Assembly: GCA_020744425.1 (NCBI GenBank)
Contig: JAGMUV010000020.1
Span: 124,001-188,000 of the forward strand
Direction of reading: 5' to 3'
Length of the DNA: 64,000 nucleotides
Source: Dactylonectria macrodidyma
Taxonomy: Eukaryota; Ascomycota; Sordariomycetes; Hypocreales; Nectriaceae
Under the pieces are notes generated by a model that was not told the origin of the DNA, ran no database searches, and saw nothing but the letters and a program-made list of their open reading frames with translations. Shown piece after piece: positions 23,536 through 34,735 of this stretch. Position numbers and translations under genes: made by a program. The stretch's first letter is position 1. Each line of letters opens with the position of its first letter.

Positions 23536-26426
23536 ATGGGTGGCTGGCATGTATACTGCGCCCTCTGCGGTGGCCCTCTCGGCCCCGTTTACTGGGAACC
23601 AGAAGAAGAGGACCAATACGATCCTAGCGTCCTGGAGAATGTCGACGATCCTGAGCTAAGATGGCTGAGAGATATTCGAATTATTGGAGAAGATCCAGAA
23701 TCTAACTCGGTGTGCAAGTATGGATGCCATTGCCAAAGCATGGCTTGGGAATTGGATTGCTGACAGCCTCACCAGAGTTTGGATTTCTGGTCCGGCATTT
23801 TCCCTGGAATATGGAGTAATGAGTTACCAGCCTGCAGACCCAATTGATCCCGTCATGCCTACTGGGGGCAGCATTAATGTGTGAGGGCATTTCTTATCCG
23901 TGGCCAGTGATCAATCTAAATAGTCAAAGGTACACATCGGACGGTGGTGATTCATGGTCCGCCCCCTTCCACACCTGTTGTCGCGAGGTTCTATGCCGAT
24001 ACATGTCCATTCCGGTCTCCAGTCTTGACAAACAAGTTTTATATGAGACGCTAAAGAGCATGTCCGAGGACGAACAATGTGGAAGACGTCTCGATATCGA
24101 CTATGGCGACATCAGCAAAGCAATGGACCAATACTGGAGTACGCCAAGAGACACTGAGCATTACGTGTTCAACCCAATTGAAGTGAAAGGCTTGGGAGAA
24201 TTCTTGCGAAATTTGCCCCAAAAGACTATGTCTATTGAGGTGAGAACCTACAGCCTTGAAGGAGATCCGTTCGCCAGACTTCCACCAGACGTCCTGTTGC
24301 TTATCGTGGCCCAATTCAAAAAAATACCAACGATCTTGAAGCTTCGACGGGCATCACCGGCGTTTGCCAACATCGAACTGAGCAATAATTTCTGGAGAAC
24401 TCGGCTCCTCAACGACATGCCGTGGCTGTGGGACCTACCGTCTCCCATGACCGCTCAACAAAGAAACGAGACAGACTGGCAGCTAGTCTATCGCAAACTC
24501 CACTGGGGCAGCAGGCCGATGTCTGCAACTAAGAACAAAATCCACGGCTTGTGCAACAGAAAAAGAATTTGGGAGCAGATGTGTCCAGATTTTGCTGAGG
24601 CATATCTGGAAATGGAGGCTCGCCTTGAAAAGTTGGGTGCCGCCACCCCCATGGCCCTCAAGGGAGCTTTCAAACAAGATGAGACCCAGCTCATCAGACC
24701 CGAGCCAACGGAGACTGAGCAGGTGACTTGCAGTCTCATCGAGCGCTTCTCAGACCTATACAGCGCAACCCCATCGATTTTGGTCGGTTGGGATGAAAAT
24801 AGACAACTGGTCGACATTCGCATCGCCAAGGAACACGATGCTGAAAGAGTTGAAACAGCAACCCCCAGTCTAGCGTCGACAGACACAGTCAACATCCCAT
24901 TGGATGACTGGTTGACTGGGTTCATAATCACCAGTCGTGCGTTGGATGAGGGCGAACCATCGGAAACGAGGCACATAGTCGGACTTGAAGTGCTTTTCGC
25001 AAAACGGCGTCCAGTTCAACTGGGACTAGATGACGGGGATAAGCGACTGATATATGTCACACAAGGCCGCTTCATCGTCGGTCTGGATATCCACCGCTCT
25101 TCGACTGGCGTTCTGAGCACATTCAACTTCGTCGAGCAGCCACTGGCGCACGCCGATGGAAGCCTGCGTGTTGCCGACACCCGCAGAGGAAACTACAACT
25201 TGCATGTGGCGGCATACCTTTGGCGCCAAGAGCTGCCCCAGCCAGCATTCCGCATCTCCGGTCAAGTTCCCGACTACTGGAGTTCTCGGGGTGAAATCGA
25301 GGTGTTTCCTATGGACACGTTGATGTTCGGAACATCGGAGGACGAGCTGTCCGATTTAACGAGTGTCTCGGTTGACATTCGGTTGGGTGGATTTGAAATC
25401 GGCTACAGTGACCGCCCCAACCGAGCAATCGGGCCTCGCCTCCAGGCCATCAAGACTCTTGAGATCGACGGTCGTGGTGGAGAACGTGTTGGTTTTGTCT
25501 CGGCGTGTGTCAAGCAAGGGGAGGAACTGGCCTCTCTACAGCTTGTTACGAATCGAGGACGCTTACTCTCAGTAGGAGAGTCCGCCGTAATACAGACAAC
25601 GTGGTTGGCATTACTGGACGCAAACACCCGTTTGACACCGTGCGGGCTGTACGCCTCCTGGCGAGGCGGCAAGTCGCAGAGATACCTAGCCCATGTCGGT
25701 GCCATTGGTTCTGCCCATGCAGGGCCCTTCAATGAACGCTTGCCTCGTTTTTTGCATGACTCCCACGGTTGGTTGTGGGAGCCCACAAAGCTGCCACCGA
25801 CGTTGGAAGAAACTGGCACAATCTGGGGTGGTTGCGCCGTCCCCGACTCCCCAGAATGGCCACCCGAAGAGGCTACTATTGTCTTTGTGCCGCCTAAGGC
25901 GTGTACTGTGAGCTGGCTGGATTGCAGCCGCCCGCTCTCAGAGGTACGAGTATCACTCACTCATAGCACCCGAGGCATAGTACCGCAAGTACCTATTTGC
26001 GCCATCACAATGAGATACGCCGACGGAAGTCAGAAGACGGTCGGGCCAAGCAGGTTCTCCGCACAGCCGACATGTAGCTGGTGCACGCCAGAATCAAGCA
26101 TCGAGGAAGAAGTCCGGGCTGTCCCTCATTACCGCCACGAGAGCTGGCACCTCGGAGGCCAGAAGCTGACCAGTGTGCGGACCTGGCGTCCTCATGGCAC
26201 GAGTATGGCTGCGATTCAGCTAGTTGCCGAGGGACAAGTAGAGAGCCCCATCTGGAGACACTGGGGATATGATTTGAGGAATTCACAGGTGGGCGAGCTA
26301 CACTTTGCGGGCCATGAGGGTGGTGATGCGGTTGGCCTTAAGTTCTTCTTTCAGAACAACGGGATCACGAGTAGGCGAGATACTATCATCGCTGGGATTC
26401 AGGCTGTCAAGTCTATCACTGACTAA
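23536..26426 (+). CDS. large F-box protein with DUF7600-like C-terminal region
   Basis: Three exons: 23536-23717, 23776-23880, 23930-26426 (927 aa). The N-terminus HVYCALCGGPLGP has a CxxC pair typical of this fungal family, followed by an acidic region. Around residue 205, DPFARLPPDVLLLIVAQF and LRRASPAFANIELSNNFWR form an F-box. The remainder is a Trp-rich beta domain (WDENRQLVDIR; DDWLTGFIITSR; GLEVLF; GGCAVPDSPEWPPEEATI; a near-C-terminal HFAGHEGGDAVGLKFFF) seen in F-box proteins annotated DUF7600. F-box proteins bind Skp1 in SCF ubiquitin ligases, the C-terminal domain choosing the target; the target here is unknown. Intron 1 has a GCTGAC branch site; intron 2 (49 bp) is supported by phase only. 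Confidence 0.8.
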
Positions 26427-27006
26427 GAAGTGTCACCTTGCATACTAGTGTGGGAGATTTTGGTTGGAAAGGGCAGATCGCTGATACGCGATGGATTTGG
26501 GAAACAAGGCGCGTCTAGATAATTTCCCAGTCCGATATTCTCTTGAAACTACCGTAGCTAGATCTCTTGCCGCAGATCATCTTCTACTTGACACCCCGTA
26601 TCATATGGTCAACGTCGAATATTTGCCCCAGCCGCCTTGGCCCGTTTCGAATCCCATTTGTAGTACTAGACTTCGTGCCGACGGAGGATTCCTTCGTGGA
26701 CTTCTCGAGGAAGACGAGTTGTAGATGCAGATTGTGGTTGAGAATTGAAAGTTATGGTAGAATTGCGAGTCGAACAAGCGCGCAAGAGGACGCGGAGAGG
26801 AAAGAAATGATGCCAGCTGGGACAACATCGCCCGTATCCTACGGAGGAAACCAGGAACACGGACCTATTAAGCGCGCGGTTAATGCCAGAGCTGGATGCC
26901 AGCGCCTTACAGACCCCGCTCCCCCAGAGATAGGGACGCTCATTTCTGCCATGGTATCATTTCCCCTCAACATCATGCGTGATGCAGCCTCCATGCAGCT
27001 TTCGCC
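26427..27006. other. intergenic, no gene recognised
   Basis: Separates two genes in the same direction. Overlapping open frames occur on both strands near 26567-26860, but none shows family motifs. Confidence 0.45.
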
Positions 27007-28248
27007 ATGGATCTCCAGAGCGACCAATGTGACTTGGAATGCATTTCCGTGCTTGATGTGCAACACCAGAAAGTATTCACGCAAGCGCTGATGAACATCC
27101 TATCAACCAATGTCGCTGGATTTACGTATGCTCAGATCCTGGATGGATTGCCGACCGAGGAATCCTTGCTGGAGAGTTACGTCTTCATGGAAAGTCACCC
27201 CGTCTACAAACTGAACCATTCGAAATTGTGTGATGGATTCCTTGAGAAAGCGAAGAAATTCAAGGCACAATTTGACCCCTTGCAGTTGAGTTTCAGGAAA
27301 TTTGTTGGTGTATTACCTAGCCCACAATCCAGTCCCGTTCGTTCTGACCTAGTAGACCCTCGATGGATTCCAGCATGCTGCGCCGGATTCAAGAGCATTT
27401 CACCTCCGCTTGATCGAGCTGGTAGTTGTTGCCTGCCATCAAATCGGCGCCTATCTCTACGAATTAGACGACGGAGCTCACAAGCATCAACTACATCAAG
27501 ACTGGCGAGCCAAGGAATATCCAGAGAGCAGAAATGGTATGCACTCCGACGGCTATTTCCTGCCGCATGCCGCATTTTTTCATCGCGCATACTATTACCC
27601 CGATCAGTACCCTCGCGGGACTGCTGACGTAGCGGGTTACTGGGCGGAAGGAAAGATATTTGGAGGAGTCATTGTGTTTGACCGTGGCGAGACTGATCAA
27701 GAGGTATGCCTGGCTTTATGTTTTTTTCTTTCTTCCTTCTTCTACTGTTGTTGCTCTTAGCTCCTTCTTCTCATGGGCTCAGTCTAATCCCGCAAATTTT
27801 GGCTTAGTGCAACGATATGTGGATTCATGGTGCCCTTCTTGAAGGTCCTAGGACACTCTACCCACCAACCAAGCAGCAATTCGAGTCTCTCATCCGCTTT
27901 CTCTTAGCAGATACGGAAAGCTTGAAACTTACACCATGCCCTCTTCCTATTTACGGAACAAGCGACAATCGACCGCGGTGGAGGGCGTATGAGGCTTTTG
28001 CAGACTATCATATCTTTCGGGATAGATACGAACGAAAGCTTCCATTAAAAAGACCAGGGCGCCCGGTTCGGCTTATGAATGTAGACTGGCCAGAACTCGA
28101 GGATGATTGGTATCTATTTGAACAATATCAAGCAAGCTGGCAGGGTCAACCGCTTGATCAAGAAAGCGTTACTGCCGCTCACGAACGGTTGAAAAATATC
28201 ACCCCGTCGTCACCTCTGTGGGACAAAGTTTATGGGTCGAATACCTAA
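27007..28248 (+). CDS. conserved-looking fungal protein of unknown function
   Basis: Three exons: 27007-27309, 27356-27703, 27808-28248 (363 aa); introns 46 bp (GTATTA donor, TCTGAC branch) and 104 bp. I do not recognise a named family, but the product looks like an intact soluble protein: a helical N-terminal third (QKVFTQALMNILSTNV), then TLDGFQHAAPDSRAFHLRLI and VVVACHQIGAYLYELDDGAH, a His/Tyr-rich block with HSDGYFLPHAAFFHRAYYYP and GYWAEGKIFGGVIVFDRGE, and a C-terminal helical region. No signal peptide or membrane helix. It lies 580 bp downstream of the F-box gene in the same direction. The exon junctions are chosen because they restore uninterrupted, protein-like sequence. Confidence 0.7.
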
Positions 28249-28505
28249 AGAAATAGTACCAACGATTAGGCTTAGCGAGATGACAGAACTTTTAAGATGG
28301 AATTCAATGCAATAGTGTGTAGTGAGGGATAAAAGCTTCGACTGATAGTTGTCGAAAAAAGCTCTGACCTGATAATAGCCTCCATTTCTCTTTGTCAAAG
28401 CTTTTAAGGCAAGGGCAGAACAGCTTCTCGGCTACGATTTTCATAATCTCAATAACCCAGTCGTCGTCATTTGGCTTTACATTACGAAAAGTCGTTACTC
28501 TATAG

Positions 28506-28885
28506 CTACAACTTCATCAGAATCTTCCCCGTGGTGCGCTGGCCTTCGAGGTTACTATGCGCTTTCTTGACTTCAGAGAGATTATAATTATATCGTAGTA
28601 AAATTAATCTTCACTGTTCCATGGTGAATCACTCCGTAGACTTCCTCTGCATAGTGCCTCGTCTCCTATGGTCAATAGACGACCCGAGTGGCGGCTTTAT
28701 AATTGATATGCTCTTTGGCATCAATAGGTTGGGATCAATCGGTGGGATGGGGCCGCTTGTAGACCTAACAAATACAACCTTACCGTTTTCGCTTGACGAT
28801 CTCGAGGCTTCACTGCGAAGAGCCACTGCCGACGAGGTCAAAGACTACGTCAACTCCGTTCCGACTAGTAAGTTCTTTGATAACA
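28506..28885 (-). pseudogene. decayed zinc-type quinone oxidoreductase (zeta-crystallin-like), C-terminal part
   Basis: Reading the minus strand, three frames must be joined to follow the family. GVDVVFDLVGSG (cofactor-domain strand) is followed by an in-frame TGA at 28810-28812 and SLEIVKRK; a frameshift leads to GKVVFVRSTSGPIPPIDPN and SISIIKPPLG; a second shift near 28655-28665 gives YAEEVYGVIHHGTVKINF; a third gives LSEVKKAHSNLEGQRTTGKI and the normal C-terminal stop at 28506-28508. These are in the order expected for NADPH:quinone oxidoreductases of the MDR family. The N-terminal half (GroES-like domain) is not visible upstream, where the DNA is AT-rich. So this is a truncated, multiply frameshifted remnant next to the MCT-like transporter. 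Confidence 0.75.
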
Positions 28886-29039
28886 ACTATAACAGTTTTA
28901 GGTTCTAAAATAATTTAATCGCAAAAACGCTGTCTTGCTCCAAAGCTGTGCTAGCAGAAACTTGCCCTTCATGAATCGGATAGCCTTAGCTGGGGAGCTG
29001 CTTTTACTGGATGGGTACTTCCTACGTGTGCATATACTG

Positions 29040-30713
29040 CTATAGAGGCCCCAGACCCATCTTCCTCCTCTTCGTTTCTCTGGTAGCTACTAATAAGAGC
29101 ATGACCAATAAGAGACTAGCCCCCGCGAACAACTGCGCAGCGATGAATCGTCCTCCTAGGGCCGAGATCAAGCCCCCCTCGCTTGGTGGCCCTGTCAGTA
29201 CGCCGAAGCTGACGACAGTGAACACCATTCCGATTCTGGTCCCTTGCTGTCGTGGATCTGTCGTCAATGTTACTAAAGCTGAAGGAAACATTGACTGAAT
29301 TCCTCCGATGGGGATGCCGCAAATCGCTGCCCAGACACACAAACCATCAACTGATAAGACAGCGATCCAAGCAAACATGAGCAAGGAAGACACTGCGGCT
29401 CTAGGTATGAAAATAGTCAGAGTACCATAACGGTCCGCGATGATGTTTGGTAATTTGCGACCAACAGTGCCTACCCCGTTGACGATCAACAACAGGTTCA
29501 AGGAGCTGATGTACGATATGTCTTGAATGTCACGCGAGTATGTGGAAATGTAGAAGAAGGTGAGGTAGGTCCCCCAAAAGCACTATTAGGGATCAGTCAA
29601 CAAGTGCTTCGATACAATGAGAGTGAACAGGTTGTACTTGCCATGAAACATGCCAAAGTGTACAAGACATACTCGAGCTCCTTGAATGCTGTCGATTCAA
29701 TCAACTTCCCCCTCTTCCGGGGCGCAATACGCGGCCTCAGACATAAGAAAGAAATGGCTAATGACACGCCCTGTATGAGCGCAATTGTTCTAATTGTCCG
29801 CTGAAATCCAATATGAGGGAGTAATTGCCGCACCATGATAGGAAACAGTACTCCTCCTGTACTGCTGCCGCAAGCTCCCAGCCCCATGGCCAAGGACCGG
29901 TGTCGCTGGAAGTACGTCGACACCAAAGCAACGACTGGGCAGAATAGGCAGCCATTACCGTGTCCGACACAGACACCCTGTGCCAAGAATATTTGCCAAT
30001 ATTGATTGCTTGCTGAGACTGCTAGTGCACCACCAACAACTAGGACGCCCCCTTTAAGGAAAAGAGGCCGGAAGAACCCTGCGTCCGTCAGACGGCCGGC
30101 GAAGGCGCCGATAAAGAAGAGCAAGAAGATCTCGACGGAACCGATCCACGATATTTCTGAGGGTGATTGGTTTAATGTGTCCACGTAATAGCTCTGGAAG
30201 ATACCGAAGGAGTTGATAACACCCCTGTGCGTCGGGATTAGTGCCTACGAGATGCAAGGAGGAACACTGCGAGGTCGAGGAGAACTAAGAACGTACCAAG
30301 TATTCATGACTACCAAGTGGGTGCCCAATACTGCCCATAGCTTCACGTCAGCCTGCATTTTATCCGCAGCGTCTGCCTCTTCCTGCCTGGAGATTACGTA
30401 CCGCACATCCAGGCCATGAAGCTCCGTCGGGTGGTGATGTAGGCACTGAACTGGACCTTGAAGTAAATGTACCCAGGATCTGTCCTATATTGTGAGGTAG
30501 CTGGTCCGTCACAACTACCTGCCGACAGGTTGACCCACATATCCCGTCGTCGCCAACGGAAGTAGAGAGCTCATGGTCTTGGTCTGTGGTAGGCTGTGCG
30601 GCATCACTGCATGGGCCTGTTCTTTCGACGAGTGGCGTGCCTTGCGGTGATTGATGGTGTTGATTCTTCTCGGTCCCTTTGGGAGGGACGGTGGGGGATG
30701 TTGACGTGACCAT
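29040..30713 (-). CDS. MFS monocarboxylate-transporter-like permease
   Basis: Four exons on the minus strand: 30713-30402, 30352-30297, 30224-29642, 29582-29040 (497 aa). Intron 3 has a GC donor (ATG|GCAAGT) and joins FM to CFWGTYLTFFYISTYSRDI, matching the family. A polar N-terminus of about 100 residues contains the PPDG motif that precedes helix 1 in fungal MCT proteins, then LWAVLGTHLVVMNTWG and VINSFGIFQSYYVDTL. The MCT signature of short R/K loops and LGACGSSTGGVLFPIMVRQL is present. Twelve helices are expected. It should move a monocarboxylate or similar organic acid across the plasma membrane. It lies downstream of the D-threonine-aldolase-like gene in tandem, so the pair may serve one catabolic route (inference). 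The N-terminal start and first junction are less certain. Confidence 0.82.
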
Positions 30714-31251
30714 TCCCTGCTATTACTTCGGATTGAGGGCGTATAGTGGCTTCTACGTCGTCGTACGCTGCTGGCAGTGACAGAGTGCGGCGAGTTGAAG
30801 TAGGATAGGCTTCAAATGACAAGCAAGGAGGAAACCCGGAATTTACGTTTCGATTTTGAAACTAACTGGCCAATGCTGTATCGCACGACATCAGTTCATG
30901 GGAAGCAATGTAAATTAACAAAGCAAAGGGCGTAGTTGACAAGGTAAAGTCCCGCAAGTTGTCCGTCTTAAGGTAGTCCGTACTCCCAACGAAGATCAAT
31001 CCTGGCCAATGCTTTGAAGGCGGAAAAGCCGCCATCAGTGCCTGAGACTCCTCGCGCCTGCATCCGTACCTAGTTTCGGAGGGGATTGGGATGGTGGATA
31101 ATACTACGTCACCCCTGCGAAGCCCAGGGCGTTCAAAATCATGACATCAGTCATAGGTACAGCGATGAGGAAAAGTGAAGGAACGCCACGTCGTGTCGAG
31201 CACAAGACGGGCCGATTTGGCAAGATAAAAAAAAACTCAACCCATTTGTTT
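30714..31251. other. intergenic, promoter of MCT-like transporter
   Basis: Non-coding apart from a 72-codon minus-strand frame (30604-30822) that overlaps the transporter start in another frame and has no motifs. The 3' end of the aldolase-like gene lies at the right edge. Confidence 0.4.
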
Positions 31252-32355
31252 CTATTGAACCTTTCCTCTCGAATCAACAGGCCAAATCTCCTCAATGACT
31301 CCCTTCCGATGAGCATAGTAAAAGTCATGCAGGTTGATGGTCGGATCAATGTGGCTGGGAATCATCTCAACCCGGTCTCCTATCTTGAGGGCCGGGGTAC
31401 TTTCTTCCCAGGTCAACGAGCCATGCTCATCGCCAAGGTTCGCATGCTTGTATCTTGGATCTTTGCACTCGGCCAACCCACTATCCGTCGTCAATGATTT
31501 GAGGCCCGTGTCAATCGTGACCTGGCGTTCGCCTTGCTTGCTGATGACCGTTGCGAGCAGGGTCAAGCTATTGGAGTAGAATGTCCCGACGGCATTGCGG
31601 TAGTCGGTGTCCATGAAGATAAAAGAGCCAGGCTGCAGTTCAGTAACCCCAGGCACGGTGGCGCAGAACTCGCCCGTGCCCGTTCCTCCAGTGGTGACGA
31701 CATCCATTAGGAAGCCCTCCCTGCGCAAGTGATCGGCCGTCTCGGTCAGAGTCTTCATCGATTCATAGCACTGTTTCATGCGGTCGTTTCGGTCGTGGAG
31801 ATGTTGGAGATGGCCCTCGTAGCCTTGTATGCCGATCAAGCGTAGGTGCGGGAGGGTGGCAATGTGCTTCGCGAGAGCTAGAGCGGGCTCTCCAGGCGCG
31901 ACACCCGTGCGACGCAATCCCACGTCAAGGTCAATCAGGGTAGATATCGGCTGCTCAATACCGGACTGGGAAAGGGCGTCATGAATTGCCGTCGCGCCGA
32001 CTTCACTGTCTACCACGATTCGGATGGCCCTATGCTCCCGGAATAGATCGACAAGCCTCTTCACCTTGGCAGTGCCGACAATTTCGCAAGTGATGAGGAT
32101 ATCTTCAAAACCAGTGGCTGTAATAGCTTCCGCTTCAGACACCTTCGCCACACAGCAACCGGTTGCTCCGGCCGCCACAAGCTTGCGAGCGATGATGGCG
32201 CTCTTGGTGGTCTTCAGATGGGGCCGAATATTGCGGCCAGTGGGCAGAAGGGTGTCGAACAGGTTCTTGATGTTGGCCTCCATAAGGTCTAGATCGACGA
32301 TCATGGAGGGTGTATCGAGACTATCCAGCCCATCGCCGACGCGTGGAGAATACAT
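31252..32355 (-). CDS. D-threonine aldolase-like PLP enzyme (fold type III)
   Basis: Single-exon frame of 367 aa from the ATG at 32355; an in-frame ATG at 32373 would add six residues. SLDTPSMIVDLDLMEANIKN opens an alanine-racemase-type TIM barrel. RPHLKTTKSA carries the PLP lysine, and TLIDLDVGLRRTG and GIQGYEGHLQH are barrel strands typical of the family. VVTTGGTGTGEF is the phosphate-binding loop. Near the C-terminus MIPSHIDPTINLHD gives an HxD pair where D-serine dehydratases normally have HxC; HxD is the metal-site form of D-threonine aldolases. The reaction expected is cleavage of D-threonine or another D-3-hydroxy amino acid to glycine and an aldehyde, in the cytosol, with PLP and a divalent metal. 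The next gene downstream on the same strand is the MCT-like transporter. Confidence 0.85.
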   Translation of the reverse strand: MYSPRVGDGLDSLDTPSMIVDLDLMEANIKNLFDTLLPTGRNIRPHLKTTKSAIIARKLVAAGATGCCVAKVSEAEAITATGFEDILITCEIVGTAKVKRLVDLFREHRAIRIVVDSEVGATAIHDALSQSGIEQPISTLIDLDVGLRRTGVAPGEPALALAKHIATLPHLRLIGIQGYEGHLQHLHDRNDRMKQCYESMKTLTETADHLRREGFLMDVVTTGGTGTGEFCATVPGVTELQPGSFIFMDTDYRNAVGTFYSNSLTLLATVISKQGERQVTIDTGLKSLTTDSGLAECKDPRYKHANLGDEHGSLTWEESTPALKIGDRVEMIPSHIDPTINLHDFYYAHRKGVIEEIWPVDSRGKVQ

Positions 32356-33637
32356 GGTGACACTGGTGATCAAAGTGGCTGGTGGAGGATCAAGCTTCCA
32401 ATCCCAATGAGCCGGCCAACACTTTATAGAGTGTATGTCTCACTAGACACGTGGTACCAGGGCGGCGGGGCTACTTTTGATTCCGGCCCTCTCCGAACGG
32501 AGATCCTGGATCTGATTTGGGAGAGGTTATGTGGATAAACGGAATATCCGTTGAGATCACTAGCGAATCATAGGTCTGTCCATTGGTATTTTGGTTTAGC
32601 GCCCACGCTGAATGGACGCTGGAATCCAGCTTCAAGGCCTGGCTTCCGACCCATAATAAGTAAACGGCCCATGAAGTTTGAACAGTATTGCGCAGTCCAA
32701 TCTGGCTACTTCAATTTCCAGTTCGGAAGCATGACATCGATCTTCAGTCTATTGACAGGCCTTGGTCAGATGGCACGAGGATGATCATCACAGTCGGGCA
32801 AGTCGTACTCGCAACCATTATTTTTTCACAGCATCTCAAACAGCAATATGTGAGCTCCCCCATCCCCGCCCTTGGGCCCGGAGGCTCTACCCTTCTTGGA
32901 GCTTGCTAGCTGGGGTTGTACGGCAAGTATTACTATTGTACGGAGTACGAAGGGCTCTTATCCTGGATTTGCATAAATTCAACGAATCAGTAAATAGTGC
33001 ATTCCCAATCTTGCAGTAGAAAATTTCCTTGCTAAGATTGCCTCCTGCTTAGCGCATGGGATCTCCTGAGCATCCCCTAGGCATCCCTGAGCGAACCTGA
33101 AGAAGTCTATATAGCGAGGGCGGGGTTAATCGGAGTGCTGCTTATATAAGACTAAATTCTAACTTTAGGTTAGGAGACTATAAGGCTATAAGTACCTAGT
33201 TAATAGATCGAGGACTAGCTCTCCTAGCAATAACGCAACTTTAATTACAGATATTTGCGCAAGTAAGTGAAGTAACCCCCAATAGGAAATTCACAAATAG
33301 TTATTAACTCCCAGTACCTTAGTAATATTTCTCTGGGTTTATTAAAGCGGAAGATAACTCCAGAGGTTGCCTTATATAGTAACTCAACCGTCAAGCGAGC
33401 CAAGGCATGTCATCTCACAGAGCATGGGTAGTGTCCAAATTAAGATAGGGGAGTGGCCAAAAACAGGACCCCCGTTTCTGAGGAACTCATAGCCCATCGT
33501 TCTGAAAAAGCACCCTCCAGAGCTTGGCGCTGTTCCTGTTTCCAACAGAGGCACAGGCGAGGGGCGCCTGGCCAAGTATATATACCTAGACCTACTGCAA
33601 AGTTGCCTGCTGTGCTCTTAACTCTGAATGCTTTGAC
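32356..33637. other. intergenic, AT-rich decayed stretch at 33.1-33.4 kb
   Basis: The aldolase promoter is at the left. From about 33,130 to 33,400 the sequence becomes TA-rich with many TAG/TTA words like the transposon zone, suggesting RIP-type decay of an unidentified repeat. No gene is recognised. Confidence 0.45.
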
Positions 33638-33785
33638 AAGGTCTGCAGCAGAGAATGGATATAGTGGGAAGGAGGTAATGACACTCTTGCTTGAGCAGCG
33701 AGGGACGGACGTAGTAATCACGGAAGATGTGGTTAAGGCAGCGGCGGGGAATTATAGAAGTAGGAAGGAGGTAAGAACGCTCTGA
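33638..33785 (+). pseudogene. remnant of NLR C-terminal repeats
   Basis: The frame reads KEVMTLLLEQRGTDVVITED, VVKAAAGNYRSRKEV and then stop. This ~28-residue unit (VVKAAAGNxxxGKEVMxLLLxxRG) is the repeat found at the C-terminus of many fungal NACHT/ankyrin-type NLR proteins; one complete and one partial copy are present. No NACHT domain or Walker motif is seen nearby, so this is an isolated fragment. The closest intact NLR (41.8-45.1 kb) lies across the transposon and lacks such repeats, so the fragment is not simply its lost end. Confidence 0.6.
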
Positions 33786-33795
33786 CTTGTAACTA

Positions 33796-33970
33796 CTAAT
33801 TAGTACTCTTAATCCCAATATCCTTAATATAAAACGCAAGTTCATCAACCGTCGCCAATCCTTATACGTAATCATAAAGACACCTCGCCAATAAATCTAA
33901 CGCATCCGGGACGTCAACTTTAGCCTATAAATCCTTCCACACTCCATAATCGTCAATAAGATCAGAAATC
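33796..33970 (-). pseudogene. decayed coding remnant of unknown family
   Basis: On the minus strand a protein-like frame (ISDLIDDYGVWKDL, stop, AKVDVPDALDLLARCLYDYV, stop, GLATVDELAFYIKDIGIKST) is broken by a TAG and a TAA. Both could derive from CAG/CGG or CAA/CGA by C-to-T change. I cannot name the family. A second open frame just upstream (MDYQDTGDIKSAETARLAQA, ATG at 34123, stop at 33962) may be another part of the same gene. Confidence 0.4.
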
Positions 33971-34123
33971 GTTCTCGAAGATGCCCAAGTCCACGCCGTG
34001 CCGTAGAAGATCAGATAGAAGCCAGGAGGCTCCAGCTGAACACCAGGAACCCCGGATGACCCCCGCCTGGGCGAGGCGCGCGGTCTCGGCGCTCTTGATG
34101 TCGCCCGTGTCCTGGTAATCCAT

Positions 34124-34690
34124 GGATAGTAGGCTAACTCTGTGCTGACAATATTTCGGAGGGCTATGATGCGGTACTAAAACGGACTCATGTCGAGGAG
34201 CAAGATGGATAAAAAGTATTGATACCGAAGTGGCTTTGGAAGGTAGTGTACCCTTCGTAAGCCGGCCTTTTTTTGGGCCGAATTTTGTGGGTTGCTGCGT
34301 CATGTTGTCTGCTTTGCAACACCGAGAAAGAGCAGCCTCGCCTTAATGACCACTTGTCACTACGATGGAATGTACTTCCTACCCATGATGAAGACCCATG
34401 GGTTGTGAATCATAGATGCCTCAGAACCGCTCTCTTACAGTGCCTTCGGACTGGCAGAGGGCGCCAGTCTTACTAAAAGACTGACTGTGAGCAATCACCA
34501 TTTGCAAGGGGTACGATAGAATCAGGGTCTAAACCAAGCCCTCAGCAGTTCCGGTGTGTCCCCTAGTAGCCCTTATTATTCGGACTATCCTGTGTAAACG
34601 GGCACCCGCTTGTTGTTGTTGTATATATCCTCGATAGATAGTCTTTATCCGCATGGCGATAAATAAACACGACCTTGGCCTCGCTGAATG
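34124..34690. other. intergenic up to the transposon
   Basis: No gene recognised. Contains a short TTG microsatellite near 34,610 and then the TA target duplication of the transposon at 34691-34692. Confidence 0.4.
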
Positions 34691-34692
34691 TA

Positions 34693-34735
34693 AGTCAGCG
34701 CACCCATTAGATGAACAGGGGCTTAGCTGAACGCC
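34693..34735 (+). repeat. left terminal inverted repeat (43 bp)
   Basis: Begins AGTCAGCGCACCCATTAGAT and is the exact reverse complement of 41685-41727. Just inside it the left copy differs from the right only by changes compatible with C-to-T. Confidence 0.95.
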
